From Fibrobacter succinogenes (GTDB taxonomy: Bacteria > Fibrobacterota > Fibrobacteria > Fibrobacterales > Fibrobacteraceae), in the NCBI GenBank assembly GCA_902768325.1, contig CACXKY010000039.1:1-33326 (forward strand): 33,326 nucleotides of DNA, written 5' to 3'. Shown piece by piece: positions 1 through 8,854 of this stretch (within the stretch, counting starts at the first letter, position 1; the number at the start of each line of letters is the position of its first letter). The translations under genes and the position numbers were made by a program. Under the pieces are notes generated by a model. That model had not been told where the DNA came from and searched no databases. It was given only the letters and a program-made list of their open reading frames with translations.

Positions 1-101
1 GTAAACGCCTGGGAAAGGGTCAATCCCAGGTCATTGAATAGTTCGGTGGCTTGAGCTTTTAGCTCCTTGTCTATTCGAATGTTTGTAACCACAGTACTCA
101 T
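1..101 (-). CDS. RelB/DinJ-family antitoxin, N-terminal fragment
   Basis: Reading leftward from the ATG at 101-99, 33 codons are open to the window edge. The product begins MSTVVTNIRIDKELK and continues with a helix rich in Ala, Glu and Leu ending LGLTLSQAF. This matches the N-terminal ribbon-helix-helix segment of RelB/DinJ antitoxins, which dimerise, bind their own operator and neutralise a RelE/YafQ-type mRNA interferase. Only the DNA-binding half is inside the window; the toxin-binding C-terminus and any toxin gene would lie beyond the left edge. The start is set by a promoter-like TTTACA-17-TATATT whose -10 hexamer ends 7 bases before the ATG, and by AGAGG one base before it. GTG at codon 4 is an alternative start. 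The family call is from a short segment but a distinctive one; the presence of a toxin partner is inferred. Confidence 0.72.
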   Translation of the reverse strand, partial: MSTVVTNIRIDKELKAQATELFNDLGLTLSQAF

Positions 102-106
102 ACCTC

Positions 107-137
107 TAAATATACAACAAAAAATTCCAAATGTAAA
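107..137 (-). promoter_or_regulatory. Promoter of the antitoxin gene
   Basis: On the minus strand TTTACA (137-132) is followed by a 17-base spacer and TATATT (114-109). This is a near-consensus housekeeping promoter. Transcription would start about at the antitoxin ATG, so the mRNA may be nearly leaderless. Confidence 0.55.
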
Positions 138-166
138 GTATTTGTAGTGTTATTGTTGTGAAATGG

Positions 167-183
167 ATGCGGTGGCCCCGCAT
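167..183. repeat. Perfect inverted repeat in the intergenic region
   Basis: ATGCGG, a 5-base loop TGGCC, then CCGCAT. It lies about 65 bases upstream of the antitoxin start in the 244-base gap between divergent genes. It has no T-run, so it is not a terminator; an operator role is possible but unsupported. Confidence 0.3.
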
Positions 184-345
184 GGCGAACAGGAAAACGG
201 CTCCTGTTTATCCTATAAGACGGATTTTTCTCGAAAAATGAGCTTTTTTTAATGATATCTATCCCTAAAAAATTGCACTCTGTCAAGAAATCGGGTCTTT
301 TCTTTCCTGACGAATTTTTGCTTGATTATCTTGTATACCGAAAAC

Positions 346-1419
346 ATGATAATCTGTCGTATAAAACATTTCCTTCTTTTGTTGTGCGCCTTGCCTTTGC
401 TGGGGTTGCCCGCTTATGCCGATCCTAGTGGAATGTACATTGACTTTACGGCACAGACCGACAACGATTACGACGGCCCGCTGGTAACCAGGATTCCGCA
501 TGGGTTCTTCAATGTGGGATTGCTGGTGGAAGAAGGCGAATGGAGCGAGGGTATCAATGTCGATGAGATGCAGGGGATATCCCACGACAACGAAAACTAT
601 TACCTTACAAACCAGTGGGAGATATTCAAGGTTTCCAAGAAAACGCATAAGGTTGTCGCGAAAAATCACCTGCTCAGGGTAAACCGGTTTCTGAAGGACG
701 GTTTCTACCGCCATTTCGGAGGCATCTCGTGCTATGGGGACTACCTGTATGTTGCCACAACGGGGCGTAGGCATCCCCTGACTACGAGGAAGGCCGTCCC
801 GATAATTATTGTGTTCGATAAGGAACTGAATTTTGTCAAGTTCGGATTCTTGCCCGAGGACTTGCAGAAGGGGGCCGCCTGGGTTGCCGTGAATCCGGCA
901 AACGGACACCTGTATTCGTCGTACGGGCAGGTGGTTTACGAGTATTCCCGCGATTTCCGGAACGGGGAAACCTTGAATGCGGTTGGACACTACGTCCTGA
1001 ATTTCCGGCATGCCGACTTGAGTCCCGAGGAATGGGAAGACGCCGTGGCGCAGGGAGGCACATTCTCCGGCAACGGGGTCCTTTTTTATGTCCTTGACTT
1101 GAAACACTCCGCAAAGAACGCGAGCACGGGAATCCATGCCTTTGCCCTGCATGACAGCGAAGGTGACGAAATTGACCTCTGGGGATTAAACAACAAGGGA
1201 GAGATGCGTCCCTTTATTTCCATAAGGTACATCGGCAGCCGTGACGGGGAGCGTTTCTGGGAAATGGAAGACCTGACTTTCGGGAGGGATTCCATTGGCG
1301 AGTATATCGGATTGTTGCAACTGAGGAACGGCAAGAAGGACGAAGCACAGGTGGTCCATTACCGCCTGCTGTACGATATCAGGAAGGCTCTAGACGATCT
1401 TTCCAAAAAGTTCTTCTAG
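346..1419 (+). CDS. Exported protein of unknown function, possible beta-propeller
   Basis: I do not recognise the family. The 357-residue product starting at ATG 346 has a clear signal peptide: basic MIICRIKHF, a Leu-rich core, and a likely cut after LPAYA. The mature part is rich in aromatic residues and glycine, with blocks such as EMQGISHDNENYYLTNQW and a later EMEDLTFG. Such spaced repeats are seen in beta-propeller and YncE/SdiA-regulated-like proteins that report on ligand or substrate binding, so a periplasmic or surface propeller is a guess. An in-frame TTG at 322 would add 8 residues before the signal peptide and is less likely. TATCTT at 327-332 could be its -10 element. Its last 30 bases overlap the end of the convergent glycosyltransferase gene (1390-1419). 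Confidence 0.6.
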   Translation: MIICRIKHFLLLLCALPLLGLPAYADPSGMYIDFTAQTDNDYDGPLVTRIPHGFFNVGLLVEEGEWSEGINVDEMQGISHDNENYYLTNQWEIFKVSKKTHKVVAKNHLLRVNRFLKDGFYRHFGGISCYGDYLYVATTGRRHPLTTRKAVPIIIVFDKELNFVKFGFLPEDLQKGAAWVAVNPANGHLYSSYGQVVYEYSRDFRNGETLNAVGHYVLNFRHADLSPEEWEDAVAQGGTFSGNGVLFYVLDLKHSAKNASTGIHAFALHDSEGDEIDLWGLNNKGEMRPFISIRYIGSRDGERFWEMEDLTFGRDSIGEYIGLLQLRNGKKDEAQVVHYRLLYDIRKALDDLSKKFF

Positions 1420-2502
1420 CTTCTCGTTCTGCTTGACGGTGTCGTATTCTGCTTCCATCTTGGCGCGGGCATCAATGCCCATTTGCATGCGCAGGTTGTA
1501 GTCGCTGGCGAGGGAGTCCATGCTCTCCGCCAGTTTGTCGATGTCGCGCTGGCCAACAAGGTATCCTGTGCGCCCGTCGTCGATGATTTCGGGGAGGCCG
1601 CCACAGTACGTACCGATGCTCGCCATGGCGCTTGCGCCCGCTTCCTTGAGCACGATGAGTCCCGAGTCGCGGTCGTTGTTTTTGGCGACGATGCACGGTG
1701 CCACGAGTACGTCGTAGTTCGCGAGAAGCTCGGGCATCAGCTGTGCGGCAACGCTTCCCTTGAAAATGACTTTGTTCGCAATGCCGAGTTCTGCGGCGAG
1801 GCTTTGGAGCTGTTCTTGCAGCGGACCCTTGCCTATGAGCGTGAGTGAGGAATCCTGGTGCTTGCCTGCAATTTTTGCAAACGCGCGGATGCCGTATTCA
1901 AAGCCTTTTTTTTCAACCTGGCGGCCGATCATCAAGAACTGCGCGGGCCGTTCGGGGCGCCTGAACGGCGTGAACGCCGAGGTATCGACGCCGAGCCTAT
2001 GGACGTGAATCTTGCTTTCGGGGGCGCCCAGCTGTACGAGGCAGTCGGCGAGCTCTTGCGAGGCGGGCAACAACAGCTGTGCCGTATCGAACATTTTCTT
2101 GTAGGTGCGTTTGTAAAACAGGTAGTCAACGGGGATGTGCGGGTTCAGCAAGATGCCCACATCCACTCCGTGGAGCGTCACGATGAGCGGGACTCCGGCT
2201 TTTTTCGCGGTGGCCGAGACGAGCGCCCCGTTCGTACCGAAATGCGCGTGCACGAACCGCGAACCGCTTTCCTTTATGACGTTTACGAACTTGCCGCAGG
2301 GGAGTGCCGCATAGTAGAGCATCCGTGCGACGGGGCCGAGCGAGGTGACGTGATCGTAGGGGAAGTTTTCGCGTGCCGGGTTCAGGCCGCGGGCGATGAC
2401 GTACGGTTCGAATTTCTTAGCGTGCTTCACCTGGTCGTAGATGAAGGTCTCGCTGTAGGGCAGCCAGTTGCCTATCGCCATTGCGTACGGTATTTTCGTC
2501 AT
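1390..2502 (-). CDS. Glycosyltransferase family 4 (GT-B fold)
   Basis: A 370-residue protein with the layout of GT4 retaining glycosyltransferases, which move a sugar from a nucleotide donor to a growing envelope glycan at the cytoplasmic face. The N-terminal acceptor domain holds VHAHFGTNGALV and VTLHGVDVG; the C-terminal donor domain begins near LMIGRQVEKKGF and continues to KGP, VAPC and the conserved acidic stretch DSGLIVLKEAGA, then GGLPEIIDDGRTGYLV. It resembles colanic-acid-type transferases (WcaL/AmsK-like), but the sugar cannot be read from the sequence. ATG at 2502 is preferred over the upstream in-frame start at 2526 because homologous sequence begins there (MTKIPYAMAIGNWLPYSETF). 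It is divergent from the next glycosyltransferase, with 65 bases between starts, and its 3' end overlaps the 3' end of the exported-protein gene. Confidence 0.88.
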   Translation of the reverse strand: MTKIPYAMAIGNWLPYSETFIYDQVKHAKKFEPYVIARGLNPARENFPYDHVTSLGPVARMLYYAALPCGKFVNVIKESGSRFVHAHFGTNGALVSATAKKAGVPLIVTLHGVDVGILLNPHIPVDYLFYKRTYKKMFDTAQLLLPASQELADCLVQLGAPESKIHVHRLGVDTSAFTPFRRPERPAQFLMIGRQVEKKGFEYGIRAFAKIAGKHQDSSLTLIGKGPLQEQLQSLAAELGIANKVIFKGSVAAQLMPELLANYDVLVAPCIVAKNNDRDSGLIVLKEAGASAMASIGTYCGGLPEIIDDGRTGYLVGQRDIDKLAESMDSLASDYNLRMQMGIDARAKMEAEYDTVKQNEKLEELFGKIV

Positions 2503-2567
2503 GCTGTTAATGTAGCATTTTTGCAAGACCGCTTGGCGAAATAGATGTATATTTGCATGGGTACACC

Positions 2568-3605
2568 ATGGACAAGGTCAAAGTCTGCTTTTATCCTACT
2601 TGCGAGAACGCGACGAACCATTTCCTCGCGAATCTTGCGCGGCTCCTCCGCGACGAGGGCTCTTTCGAGTGCTCCGGTTTTTTGGACCTTGCCAAGCAAA
2701 AGAAGGGCGAGGAATTCAGGCAAGACGTGTACCATTTCAACTGGTTCGACCAGAGCCTCTCTTTTGCGTCGTTTCTGTACCGCTACTACATCTTGCTTCG
2801 CGTGATTTTTGCCCGCAAGAGGATCGTGTGGACCATCCATAACACGGTCCCGCACGGCGGCGTGCCCGCCTACAACCGCATCTTGCGCGCTCTCTTGTTG
2901 CGTTTTTCTTCCGTCATCCACATCATGAGCGAAGGGAGCCGCGAACTGCCCTATTTGCAGCCGTACTTGCACAAGGTCGAACTCGTTCCGCATGGCGACT
3001 ACTTCGGTTCTTATCCGGAATGCGATGCCGATATCCGCAAGCGCTTTAACATCGCGGAAGGGACCCCGATTGTACTTTTCCTCGGTGCGGTGCGCCCCTA
3101 CAAGAACATCGAAATCCTTTTGGACGCCTTCGATTTTGACGATGCCGCACTGCTCATTTGCGGTAACGTGCGCCCGAGGGAATATTTGAACAAGTTAACG
3201 GCTAGCGTGGCGGGCCACAAGAACGTCATCTTTGCGCCGGAATTCGTGCCGGACTCGGAACTTTCTGCCTACTTGCGTGCATCCGCTTTCTTGGTCGCGC
3301 CGTATTCGTATGAATCGGCTCTCAATTCGGGTACGGTCCTGCTCGCCTGTTCGTACGGCAAGACGGTGGTGTGCCCCGACATCGCCGGAGTCCGCGATAT
3401 CCAGGCGGCCGCTAATTGCCTGTACGCTTACCATTACGAGGGCGAAGCGGAACATACGGGCAAACTCCGGGAAACCCTGGCCCGCGCCCTTGACGATTAC
3501 CGGTCGGGTGTAATTGCCGAAAAGCAGTCCAGGGCCGTGGATTACATGCGCCGCAATTCCTGGGATGCGAACCGTTCCAAATGGTGCGGCCTTTTCAAGC
3601 GCTAG
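2568..3605 (+). CDS. Glycosyltransferase, GT4-like (GT-B fold)
   Basis: A 345-residue putative glycosyltransferase. The N-terminal half has VYHFNWFDQ and VWTIHNTVPHGG, the usual position of the acceptor-binding His. The C-terminal half has VLFLGAVRPYKNIEILLDAF (donor-domain opening typical of GT4), then VAPYSYESALNSGTVLLACSYGKTVVCPDIAG, where GT4 proteins bind the nucleotide sugar. It probably acts in the cytoplasm or at the inner face of the inner membrane on a surface glycan, alongside the adjacent GT4 and GT2-flippase genes. ATG 2568 is chosen; the in-frame TTG at 2553 has no ribosome-binding site. TATATTTG at 2548-2555 is a likely -10 element. Donor and acceptor are unknown. Confidence 0.8.
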   Translation: MDKVKVCFYPTCENATNHFLANLARLLRDEGSFECSGFLDLAKQKKGEEFRQDVYHFNWFDQSLSFASFLYRYYILLRVIFARKRIVWTIHNTVPHGGVPAYNRILRALLLRFSSVIHIMSEGSRELPYLQPYLHKVELVPHGDYFGSYPECDADIRKRFNIAEGTPIVLFLGAVRPYKNIEILLDAFDFDDAALLICGNVRPREYLNKLTASVAGHKNVIFAPEFVPDSELSAYLRASAFLVAPYSYESALNSGTVLLACSYGKTVVCPDIAGVRDIQAAANCLYAYHYEGEAEHTGKLRETLARALDDYRSGVIAEKQSRAVDYMRRNSWDANRSKWCGLFKR

Positions 3606-3632
3606 GCTCTTCAAATTTTCTATCTTTTGAAT

Positions 3633-5921
3633 ATGGAGATAAAGGCAAAGGACAGCTACCTTCCCGGTTTTACCGTATTGATTCCCTTCTACAATGAACG
3701 GAACTTTTTGCCACGGCTTTTGGAAAGCCTTTTGCAACAGACGGAACTTCCGGCGAAGCTCGTATTGATTGATAACGATTCGACAGACGATTCGGTGGAG
3801 GTGGCGAAAAAAGTCCTGGAGAATTCTCCGGTTCCCTATGAAATCCTCCATGAAGCCCGCAAGGGCAAGGCGAACGCCCTGGAACAGGGCTGCACCCGCA
3901 TCGAGACGGAATACACGGTGTGTACCGATGCCGACACGTGGTTCCCGTCCCATAGCCTAGAACTGGCCAAGAAGCTTTTCGAGGAGAATCCCGATTACAG
4001 CTGCTACCTGGCTTTCGGTGTCAACGAAGAATGGGCGCCTGACGAACAGAAGGATTTCATCAACAAGAGTTTTGCGCTGGCGGCCCATTTTAAGGACCGT
4101 TGCTTTTCCGGTGGCTACGGACACTTTTTCCGCAGCGACCCGTTCCTCAGGTGCGGCGGCTTTTCCACGTCGATATGGCCGTATACCCTGATGGACCACG
4201 AAATCATCCACCGTATGTTGAAGTACGGGAAGCGCGGTTACCATAAGGACCTGTGGTGCTATACGAGTTTCCGCCGTACGAACCGCCGCTCGGTGCGATG
4301 GAATTTTACGGAGCGATTCCTCTACCACCATCTGCCTCCTTTCTGCATGGGCTGGTTTTTCTACAAGTTCCTGAGCAGGCGTTTTGAAAAACGCAAGATT
4401 GTGGGAACGAACCTGCGAGAACAACCGTGGCAGACCGAAAAAAAGGTGGATGCGCCGAGCGATGAATTCGCTGTGGACAAGAAGTACCTGACGCAGAGTT
4501 CGCTGTTCTCCGTATTAGGCACAATCTTCAAGGTGGCGGCCCCGATCCTGATGATCGTGGTGGCGCGCGTTTTTGACAAGGAACAGTTCGGTATTTACGT
4601 TTCGGTGCAGCTGTTGATGTTGATGCTCAGCCGTGTGGCGGTCCTCGGCTTGGACAAGGGCCTTCACTGGTTTATCCCGCAAAACAGGTTGCAGGGGCGG
4701 CCCGCCTACTATGGCGTTTCGGAATCCGTGCGCCGTGCGTTACTGTTGGCTTTGGGAATTTTTGCCGTAGGGGTGGTGGCTTCGTTTTTCGGGCTACACC
4801 GGTATTCGACCAGCCTCTCCGGGTTGTCGCTGACCGATAATGCGCTGTTCTTCAGTTCGCTTTTGCCGTGGGTCGTTATCCACGTGCTTTCCGGAGCGTC
4901 CGAGGGGAATCGCAAACCGCAGTACAAGATTTTCGTGAACGATATCGCCGTGGCGACCCTCGCTCCGCTTATCGCGCTAGGGCTTTATGCTTGCGGGTTC
5001 GAAAAGCACGCCCTCCCTATAGGCCTTCTCTCTGCCAACATCATCGGTGCCGTCACCTTGATGGGGCTTGCGGCAAAGCAGTTCCCCAACATGCCCTGGT
5101 TTACCAAGAAGTCCTTGGATAAGGTATTGTTCCGCTACGCCTTGCCGCTCGGTTTTTCCGAAGTGGTGATATCGCTGTTGTTGCGCATGGACTTGTGGAT
5201 GGTGCTGCTTTTCCTCGGCCCGGGATACGCGGGTGTGTACGCCTTGATGGTGACCATCTCGAACGGGCTTCGCACCATCAGCTTGAGTTACGCTCCTATC
5301 CTTTTGCCGGTCGTCGCGGGCATGAAGCCGGAACGCTACGGCAAGGATTTGAAGGGAACGTATAGTTACTGTGTGGCGCTGGTAACACTCATCCAGCTTT
5401 CCATTGGTTTCTTTATCGTCTTGTTCCCCGATGAAATCTTGATGATCGCGGGCAAGTCGTTCGTGATTAACCCCGAGGTATTGGGAATCCTGTTGTTCGG
5501 TAACTTGCTGAACGGGTTCTTCGGGCTTTCGGGAACGGTCATCAACGGCATGGGAAACAGCCGCTTTATGCTCAAGCTGAACGTGGTGACGTTGATGTTC
5601 GCGCTGTGCATGAACTTCATCTTGATCCCGCGCATGGGCCTTGCGGGTGCAGCCCTCTCGACGGCTTCGTACCAGTTGCTGCAATGCGTATGGATGAACG
5701 TCTACCTCGTCCGCATGGGCTACTGGCCCTATAAACTTTCCCTGTTGGTGCAGGTGTTCTGGATGGTGCTTTTGCTGGTCCTCTACATTGCCGTCAATAC
5801 GAACCTCCACCTCTCTTTCTATCAAGATGTGCTGGTCTTTACCGTCGCGATTGCAGGCCTGCTTATCACGCTCTGGCGCCAGGGCCTGATGGATTCACTC
5901 TTTTCGAAGGGGAAAAAGTGA
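3633..5921 (+). CDS. Fusion of GT2 glycosyltransferase and Wzx/MATE-like polysaccharide flippase
   Basis: A 762-residue two-domain protein. Residues about 12-240 are a GT-A family 2 glycosyltransferase: VLIPFYNE at 15-22, IDNDSTDDS near 47-54, the metal-binding DAD at 99-101, and a downstream acceptor region with a WPYTLMDHEIIHRMLKYG block. A charged linker of roughly 40 residues (about 250-290) leads into residues about 290-755 with about 12-14 hydrophobic segments resembling the MOP superfamily (Wzx/RfbX) that flips undecaprenyl-linked glycans. Normally these are two proteins; the fusion could couple the last sugar addition to export. The reading frame is uninterrupted, so this is not an assembly artefact seen as overlapping ORFs. 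The start is ATG 3633, with TATCTT six bases upstream and no Shine-Dalgarno site. Its stop overlaps the ATG of lptC by one base. Confidence 0.85.
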   Translation: MEIKAKDSYLPGFTVLIPFYNERNFLPRLLESLLQQTELPAKLVLIDNDSTDDSVEVAKKVLENSPVPYEILHEARKGKANALEQGCTRIETEYTVCTDADTWFPSHSLELAKKLFEENPDYSCYLAFGVNEEWAPDEQKDFINKSFALAAHFKDRCFSGGYGHFFRSDPFLRCGGFSTSIWPYTLMDHEIIHRMLKYGKRGYHKDLWCYTSFRRTNRRSVRWNFTERFLYHHLPPFCMGWFFYKFLSRRFEKRKIVGTNLREQPWQTEKKVDAPSDEFAVDKKYLTQSSLFSVLGTIFKVAAPILMIVVARVFDKEQFGIYVSVQLLMLMLSRVAVLGLDKGLHWFIPQNRLQGRPAYYGVSESVRRALLLALGIFAVGVVASFFGLHRYSTSLSGLSLTDNALFFSSLLPWVVIHVLSGASEGNRKPQYKIFVNDIAVATLAPLIALGLYACGFEKHALPIGLLSANIIGAVTLMGLAAKQFPNMPWFTKKSLDKVLFRYALPLGFSEVVISLLLRMDLWMVLLFLGPGYAGVYALMVTISNGLRTISLSYAPILLPVVAGMKPERYGKDLKGTYSYCVALVTLIQLSIGFFIVLFPDEILMIAGKSFVINPEVLGILLFGNLLNGFFGLSGTVINGMGNSRFMLKLNVVTLMFALCMNFILIPRMGLAGAALSTASYQLLQCVWMNVYLVRMGYWPYKLSLLVQVFWMVLLLVLYIAVNTNLHLSFYQDVLVFTVAIAGLLITLWRQGLMDSLFSKGKK

Positions 5922-6838
5922 TGCGCTGGAAGGGTAGACTGTTGATAGTGGCACTCGTGCCGCTTGCGCTGTTCCTTGGCGCCTGCGAAGAGATCGAAGA
6001 GGAAAAACCGTGGATCCAGGTGGACCGCCCGCAGATGCTCTTTACCGATACGACGCTCCTGGACAGCTACGACAAGGACGTGCTCAACTGGAAGTTGAAA
6101 ACGGCTTACCTGGAACGCTGGGCCGACAAAGAAATCGTCTTTGTGCGCCCGGTGCTTGTCGACATCTATGATTCCCTCGGCGAGCGTGTCGCGTTCCTCC
6201 GTGCGGATTCCGGCAGTATGGACATGAAGTTTACCTACGTGAGCGCCTTTGGCCACGTGTATGCCTTGACCCCGAAGGGCGCCTCCGTCCGCGCCGATTC
6301 GCTGTTGTGGAACAAGAAAGACAACCTGGTCCGTACGGAAAGCTACGTGCGCGTCGTGAGCGAAGAAGGCGACGTGTTGCAGGGCAAGGGCTTTGAAAGC
6401 GATGCGAAGATGGACCACTGGAAGATCCTCTCCGATGTGACCGGTATTTTCCAGGATGCGGCCAAGCGCCTCAAGGAAGAAGACAAGAAGGAATCCGTAC
6501 ATCTGGATAACGCGTCTTCGTCGTCGGGAGCATCGTCTGCGGTGACGCCGTCTTCGGCAAGGCCTGTCGTACGCTCGTCCAGTTCGGCGGTTTCGACGCC
6601 GGCTCCTAAAAAACGCCTGAGCCCTGAAGATTCCGTTGCCATGGAAGAAAACAAGAAGGCCCGCGAGAAGGTGATGCACATGAACCTGTTGCGTGCCCAG
6701 GCGCGCCAGCGCATGAACCAGGGCTCCGAAGGCGATGCCGCGAAACCGGACGAAGTGAAAAAGCCCGAAGATTCAAGCAAGTCGGCAGAAGCGAAAAAGC
6801 CGGAACCGCAGAAGTCGAACGAGGCGAAAAAGGAATGA
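5921..6838 (+). CDS. lptC: LptC-like LPS export protein, lipoprotein form
   Basis: LptC belongs to the Lpt bridge that moves lipopolysaccharide from the inner to the outer membrane. The product (about 305 residues) opens with MRWKGRLL, a hydrophobic stretch and the lipobox LGAC (Cys22), so it is predicted to be a lipoprotein, whereas the Escherichia coli protein is a bitopic membrane protein. The following region (residues about 30-180) has the beta-strand pattern of LptC, including FTDTTLLDSYDKDVLNWKLKTA and the repeated strands up to KILSDVTGIF. A long C-terminal tail follows, rich in Ser, then Lys-Pro-Glu-Ala repeats, which is unusual and may be a flexible spacer. ATG 5921 overlaps the upstream TGA by one base after AAGGGG; GTG 5918 is the alternative. 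It overlaps lptA at its end. Confidence 0.82.
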   Translation: MRWKGRLLIVALVPLALFLGACEEIEEEKPWIQVDRPQMLFTDTTLLDSYDKDVLNWKLKTAYLERWADKEIVFVRPVLVDIYDSLGERVAFLRADSGSMDMKFTYVSAFGHVYALTPKGASVRADSLLWNKKDNLVRTESYVRVVSEEGDVLQGKGFESDAKMDHWKILSDVTGIFQDAAKRLKEEDKKESVHLDNASSSSGASSAVTPSSARPVVRSSSSAVSTPAPKKRLSPEDSVAMEENKKAREKVMHMNLLRAQARQRMNQGSEGDAAKPDEVKKPEDSSKSAEAKKPEPQKSNEAKKE

Positions 6839-8106
6839 TGCGCTTTTCACGTCATATCTTCGCCTGTGCGGTCTTTGGGATGCTCGCTTGCGTGAGCGCC
6901 TTTGCCCAGAGTTCCCCGCTCATCATGAAGCATGCCGACGTGTTGAATGTTGCACGTACCTATGGTACATTGCTGCTCGAGGGGAAGGTGTCCTTTGTCC
7001 ACGACAGCATCCAGTTCCGCACGCAGCGGGCCACTTGGAACAAGAATATCGAAGTGGTGCAGTGCGATGGCGGATTCCTCTTTACCCACCCGTCCGGCTA
7101 TATCCAGGCGAATACCGGCATGTACAACAAGAAGGGGCAGGTGGCGACCGCGACGGGGAACGTGAGCGCGGCGGATTCGGCCGGTTCGTACCTCGTGACG
7201 GCCGAGCACTTGATTTACGACCGCGAGAACGAAGTGCTGACTTTGCCCGACAAGCCCAAGCTGTACCAGTTCGAAAAAAGGAAGGACGGCACGGTGGATA
7301 CGGTGACGATCGAGGCGCGCCGGATTATCTTCAATAAGAAGGAATCGTTCGCGGAAGCCTTCAACGACGTGAAGGTGGTGCAGAGCGATATGGTGGTCAC
7401 CTGCGATACGGGCTACTTTGACCGCAAGAATAACTGGCTCAGCATGAAGGGCCACCCCAAGTGCGAAATGAAGAACTACCACCTCACGGGCGATTCCATC
7501 TTCCTGGTTCTCGACGAGACCGGAAAGTCGTTGCAGTCGGCGCTCGTGATTCGCAATGCGCACGGTGTACAGCAGGAGGAACCCAAGAAGGGCGCGCCCG
7601 GCAACGTTACCGAGGCTTTCGGCGATACGCTCTACTGCGAGTTCGCGAACAACAAGATTGAACGCCTTTACGTGAACCTGAACGCGAAGGGATTCTTTTA
7701 CGAGACGGACCTGCCGGATTACCGCAACCTGATGGACGGCGACCGCCTCGACCTGTTTTTCAAGATGGGCAAGATGGACCACGCCGTCGTTTCGGGCAAG
7801 GCGCAGAGTACGTATTTCTACGTGAAGAAAGACCGTACCGTGTCGGGCAAGAACGAAGCCGCGGGCGATACCATCAACATCATTTTCGATGCCCAGAAGA
7901 ATGCGGTGAAGTCGCTGAAGCTTCTGGGGCGCTCCAACCTGGCGAGTGGCCGCTATATCGACCTCGAAAAGGAGAGCCGCAACAAGGCGGCGGCCGAAAA
8001 GGCCCGTGCGGATTCGCTCTATAAGAGCAAAAAGCAGCAACTTAATGCTTTTGCGGTTGACAGGCGCGGCGTAAAAAACAATAATATGGATGAGAAAAAG
8101 AAATGA
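6835..8106 (+). CDS. lptA: LptA/OstA-like periplasmic LPS transport protein
   Basis: A 423-residue exported protein with a signal peptide (likely cut after SAFA, residue about 24) and a long run of short beta strands that fits the OstA-like jellyroll which carries LPS across the periplasm. Recognisable OstA-type phrases are [18 protein letters not shown], then [18 protein letters not shown] and, further on, [15 protein letters not shown]. It is about twice the length of E. coli LptA (185 residues), suggesting two OstA-like repeats plus a charged C-terminal tail. Two adjacent ATGs (6835, 6838) are possible starts; both overlap the lptC stop. It overlaps lptB by four bases, so lptC-lptA-lptB are probably translated in a coupled way. 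Confidence 0.82.
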   Translation: MMRFSRHIFACAVFGMLACVSAFAQSSPLIMKHADVLNVARTYGTLLLEGKVSFVHDSIQFRTQRATWNKNIEVVQCDGGFLFTHPSGYIQANTGMYNKKGQVATATGNVSAADSAGSYLVTAEHLIYDRENEVLTLPDKPKLYQFEKRKDGTVDTVTIEARRIIFNKKESFAEAFNDVKVVQSDMVVTCDTGYFDRKNNWLSMKGHPKCEMKNYHLTGDSIFLVLDETGKSLQSALVIRNAHGVQQEEPKKGAPGNVTEAFGDTLYCEFANNKIERLYVNLNAKGFFYETDLPDYRNLMDGDRLDLFFKMGKMDHAVVSGKAQSTYFYVKKDRTVSGKNEAAGDTINIIFDAQKNAVKSLKLLGRSNLASGRYIDLEKESRNKAAAEKARADSLYKSKKQQLNAFAVDRRGVKNNNMDEKKK

Positions 8107-8840
8107 AGACTTTGGTAAGCACCATCCGGACGGACAAGTTACGCAAGATTTATGGCGGTCGCCAGGTAGTGAGCGACGTGTCCATCAGCGTGTCCCAGGG
8201 CGAAATCGTCGGGCTCTTGGGGCCGAACGGTGCGGGCAAGACGACTTCGTTCTACATGATTGTCGGCATGGTGCGCCCCGACGCCGGGCATATCTTCCTT
8301 GACGATATCGAGATGACCGACAAGCCGATGTACAAGCGCGCCCGCCTGGGCGTGGGTTACCTCCCGCAAGAAGCCTCTATCTTCCGCAAGCTTTCCGTGG
8401 AAGACAACATCATGGCCATCCTCGAGACGCAAGACATGAAGCGCCGCGAGCGCAAGATGCGCCTGGAACAGCTTCTCGAGGAATTCAAGATTACGCATAT
8501 CCGCAAGACGAAGTCCATGAGCTGCTCCGGTGGTGAACGTCGCCGCCTGGAAATCGCGCGTGCGCTCGCGAGCGACCCGTCGTTCCTCTTGCTCGATGAA
8601 CCTTTCGCCGGTATCGACCCCATCGCCGTTGCCGACATCCAGTCCATCATCTCTGGGCTTAAGGAACGTGGTATGGGCGTGCTCATCACGGACCATAACG
8701 TCCGCGAGACGCTTTCCATTACCGACCGCGCTTACATCATGTACAAGAGCCAGGTGCTGACCGAAGGATCTTCTGAATACCTCGCAAACGACCCGGAAGC
8801 CCGCCATATCTACCTCGGCGACAGTTTCCGCTTGGATTAG
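8103..8840 (+). CDS. lptB: LptB, ATPase of the LPS export ABC transporter
   Basis: LptB hydrolyses ATP in the cytoplasm to drive LPS extraction by LptF/LptG, passing it to LptC and LptA. The 245-residue protein has all the ABC motifs: Walker [10 protein letters not shown] at 40-48, Q-loop LPQEA around residue 89, signature SGGER at 142-146, Walker B FLLLDEP at 161-167 and switch histidine H198 (TDHN). The sequence between ([19 protein letters not shown]) is characteristic of LptB rather than of amino-acid importers. Its ATG overlaps the lptA stop by four bases. lptF and lptG are not in the window. The next gene is rpoN, an arrangement shared with many diderm bacteria. Confidence 0.95.
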   Translation: MKTLVSTIRTDKLRKIYGGRQVVSDVSISVSQGEIVGLLGPNGAGKTTSFYMIVGMVRPDAGHIFLDDIEMTDKPMYKRARLGVGYLPQEASIFRKLSVEDNIMAILETQDMKRRERKMRLEQLLEEFKITHIRKTKSMSCSGGERRRLEIARALASDPSFLLLDEPFAGIDPIAVADIQSIISGLKERGMGVLITDHNVRETLSITDRAYIMYKSQVLTEGSSEYLANDPEARHIYLGDSFRLD

Positions 8841-8854
8841 AAGGGGGCGGTGGT

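Noticed and set aside
230..260. Terminator-like T-rich segment near the left end
   Set aside because: The CTC/GAG stem is only three base pairs and no gene ends there.
6847..8040. A 397-codon minus-strand frame
   Set aside because: Antisense to lptA, with no recognisable domain or start signal.
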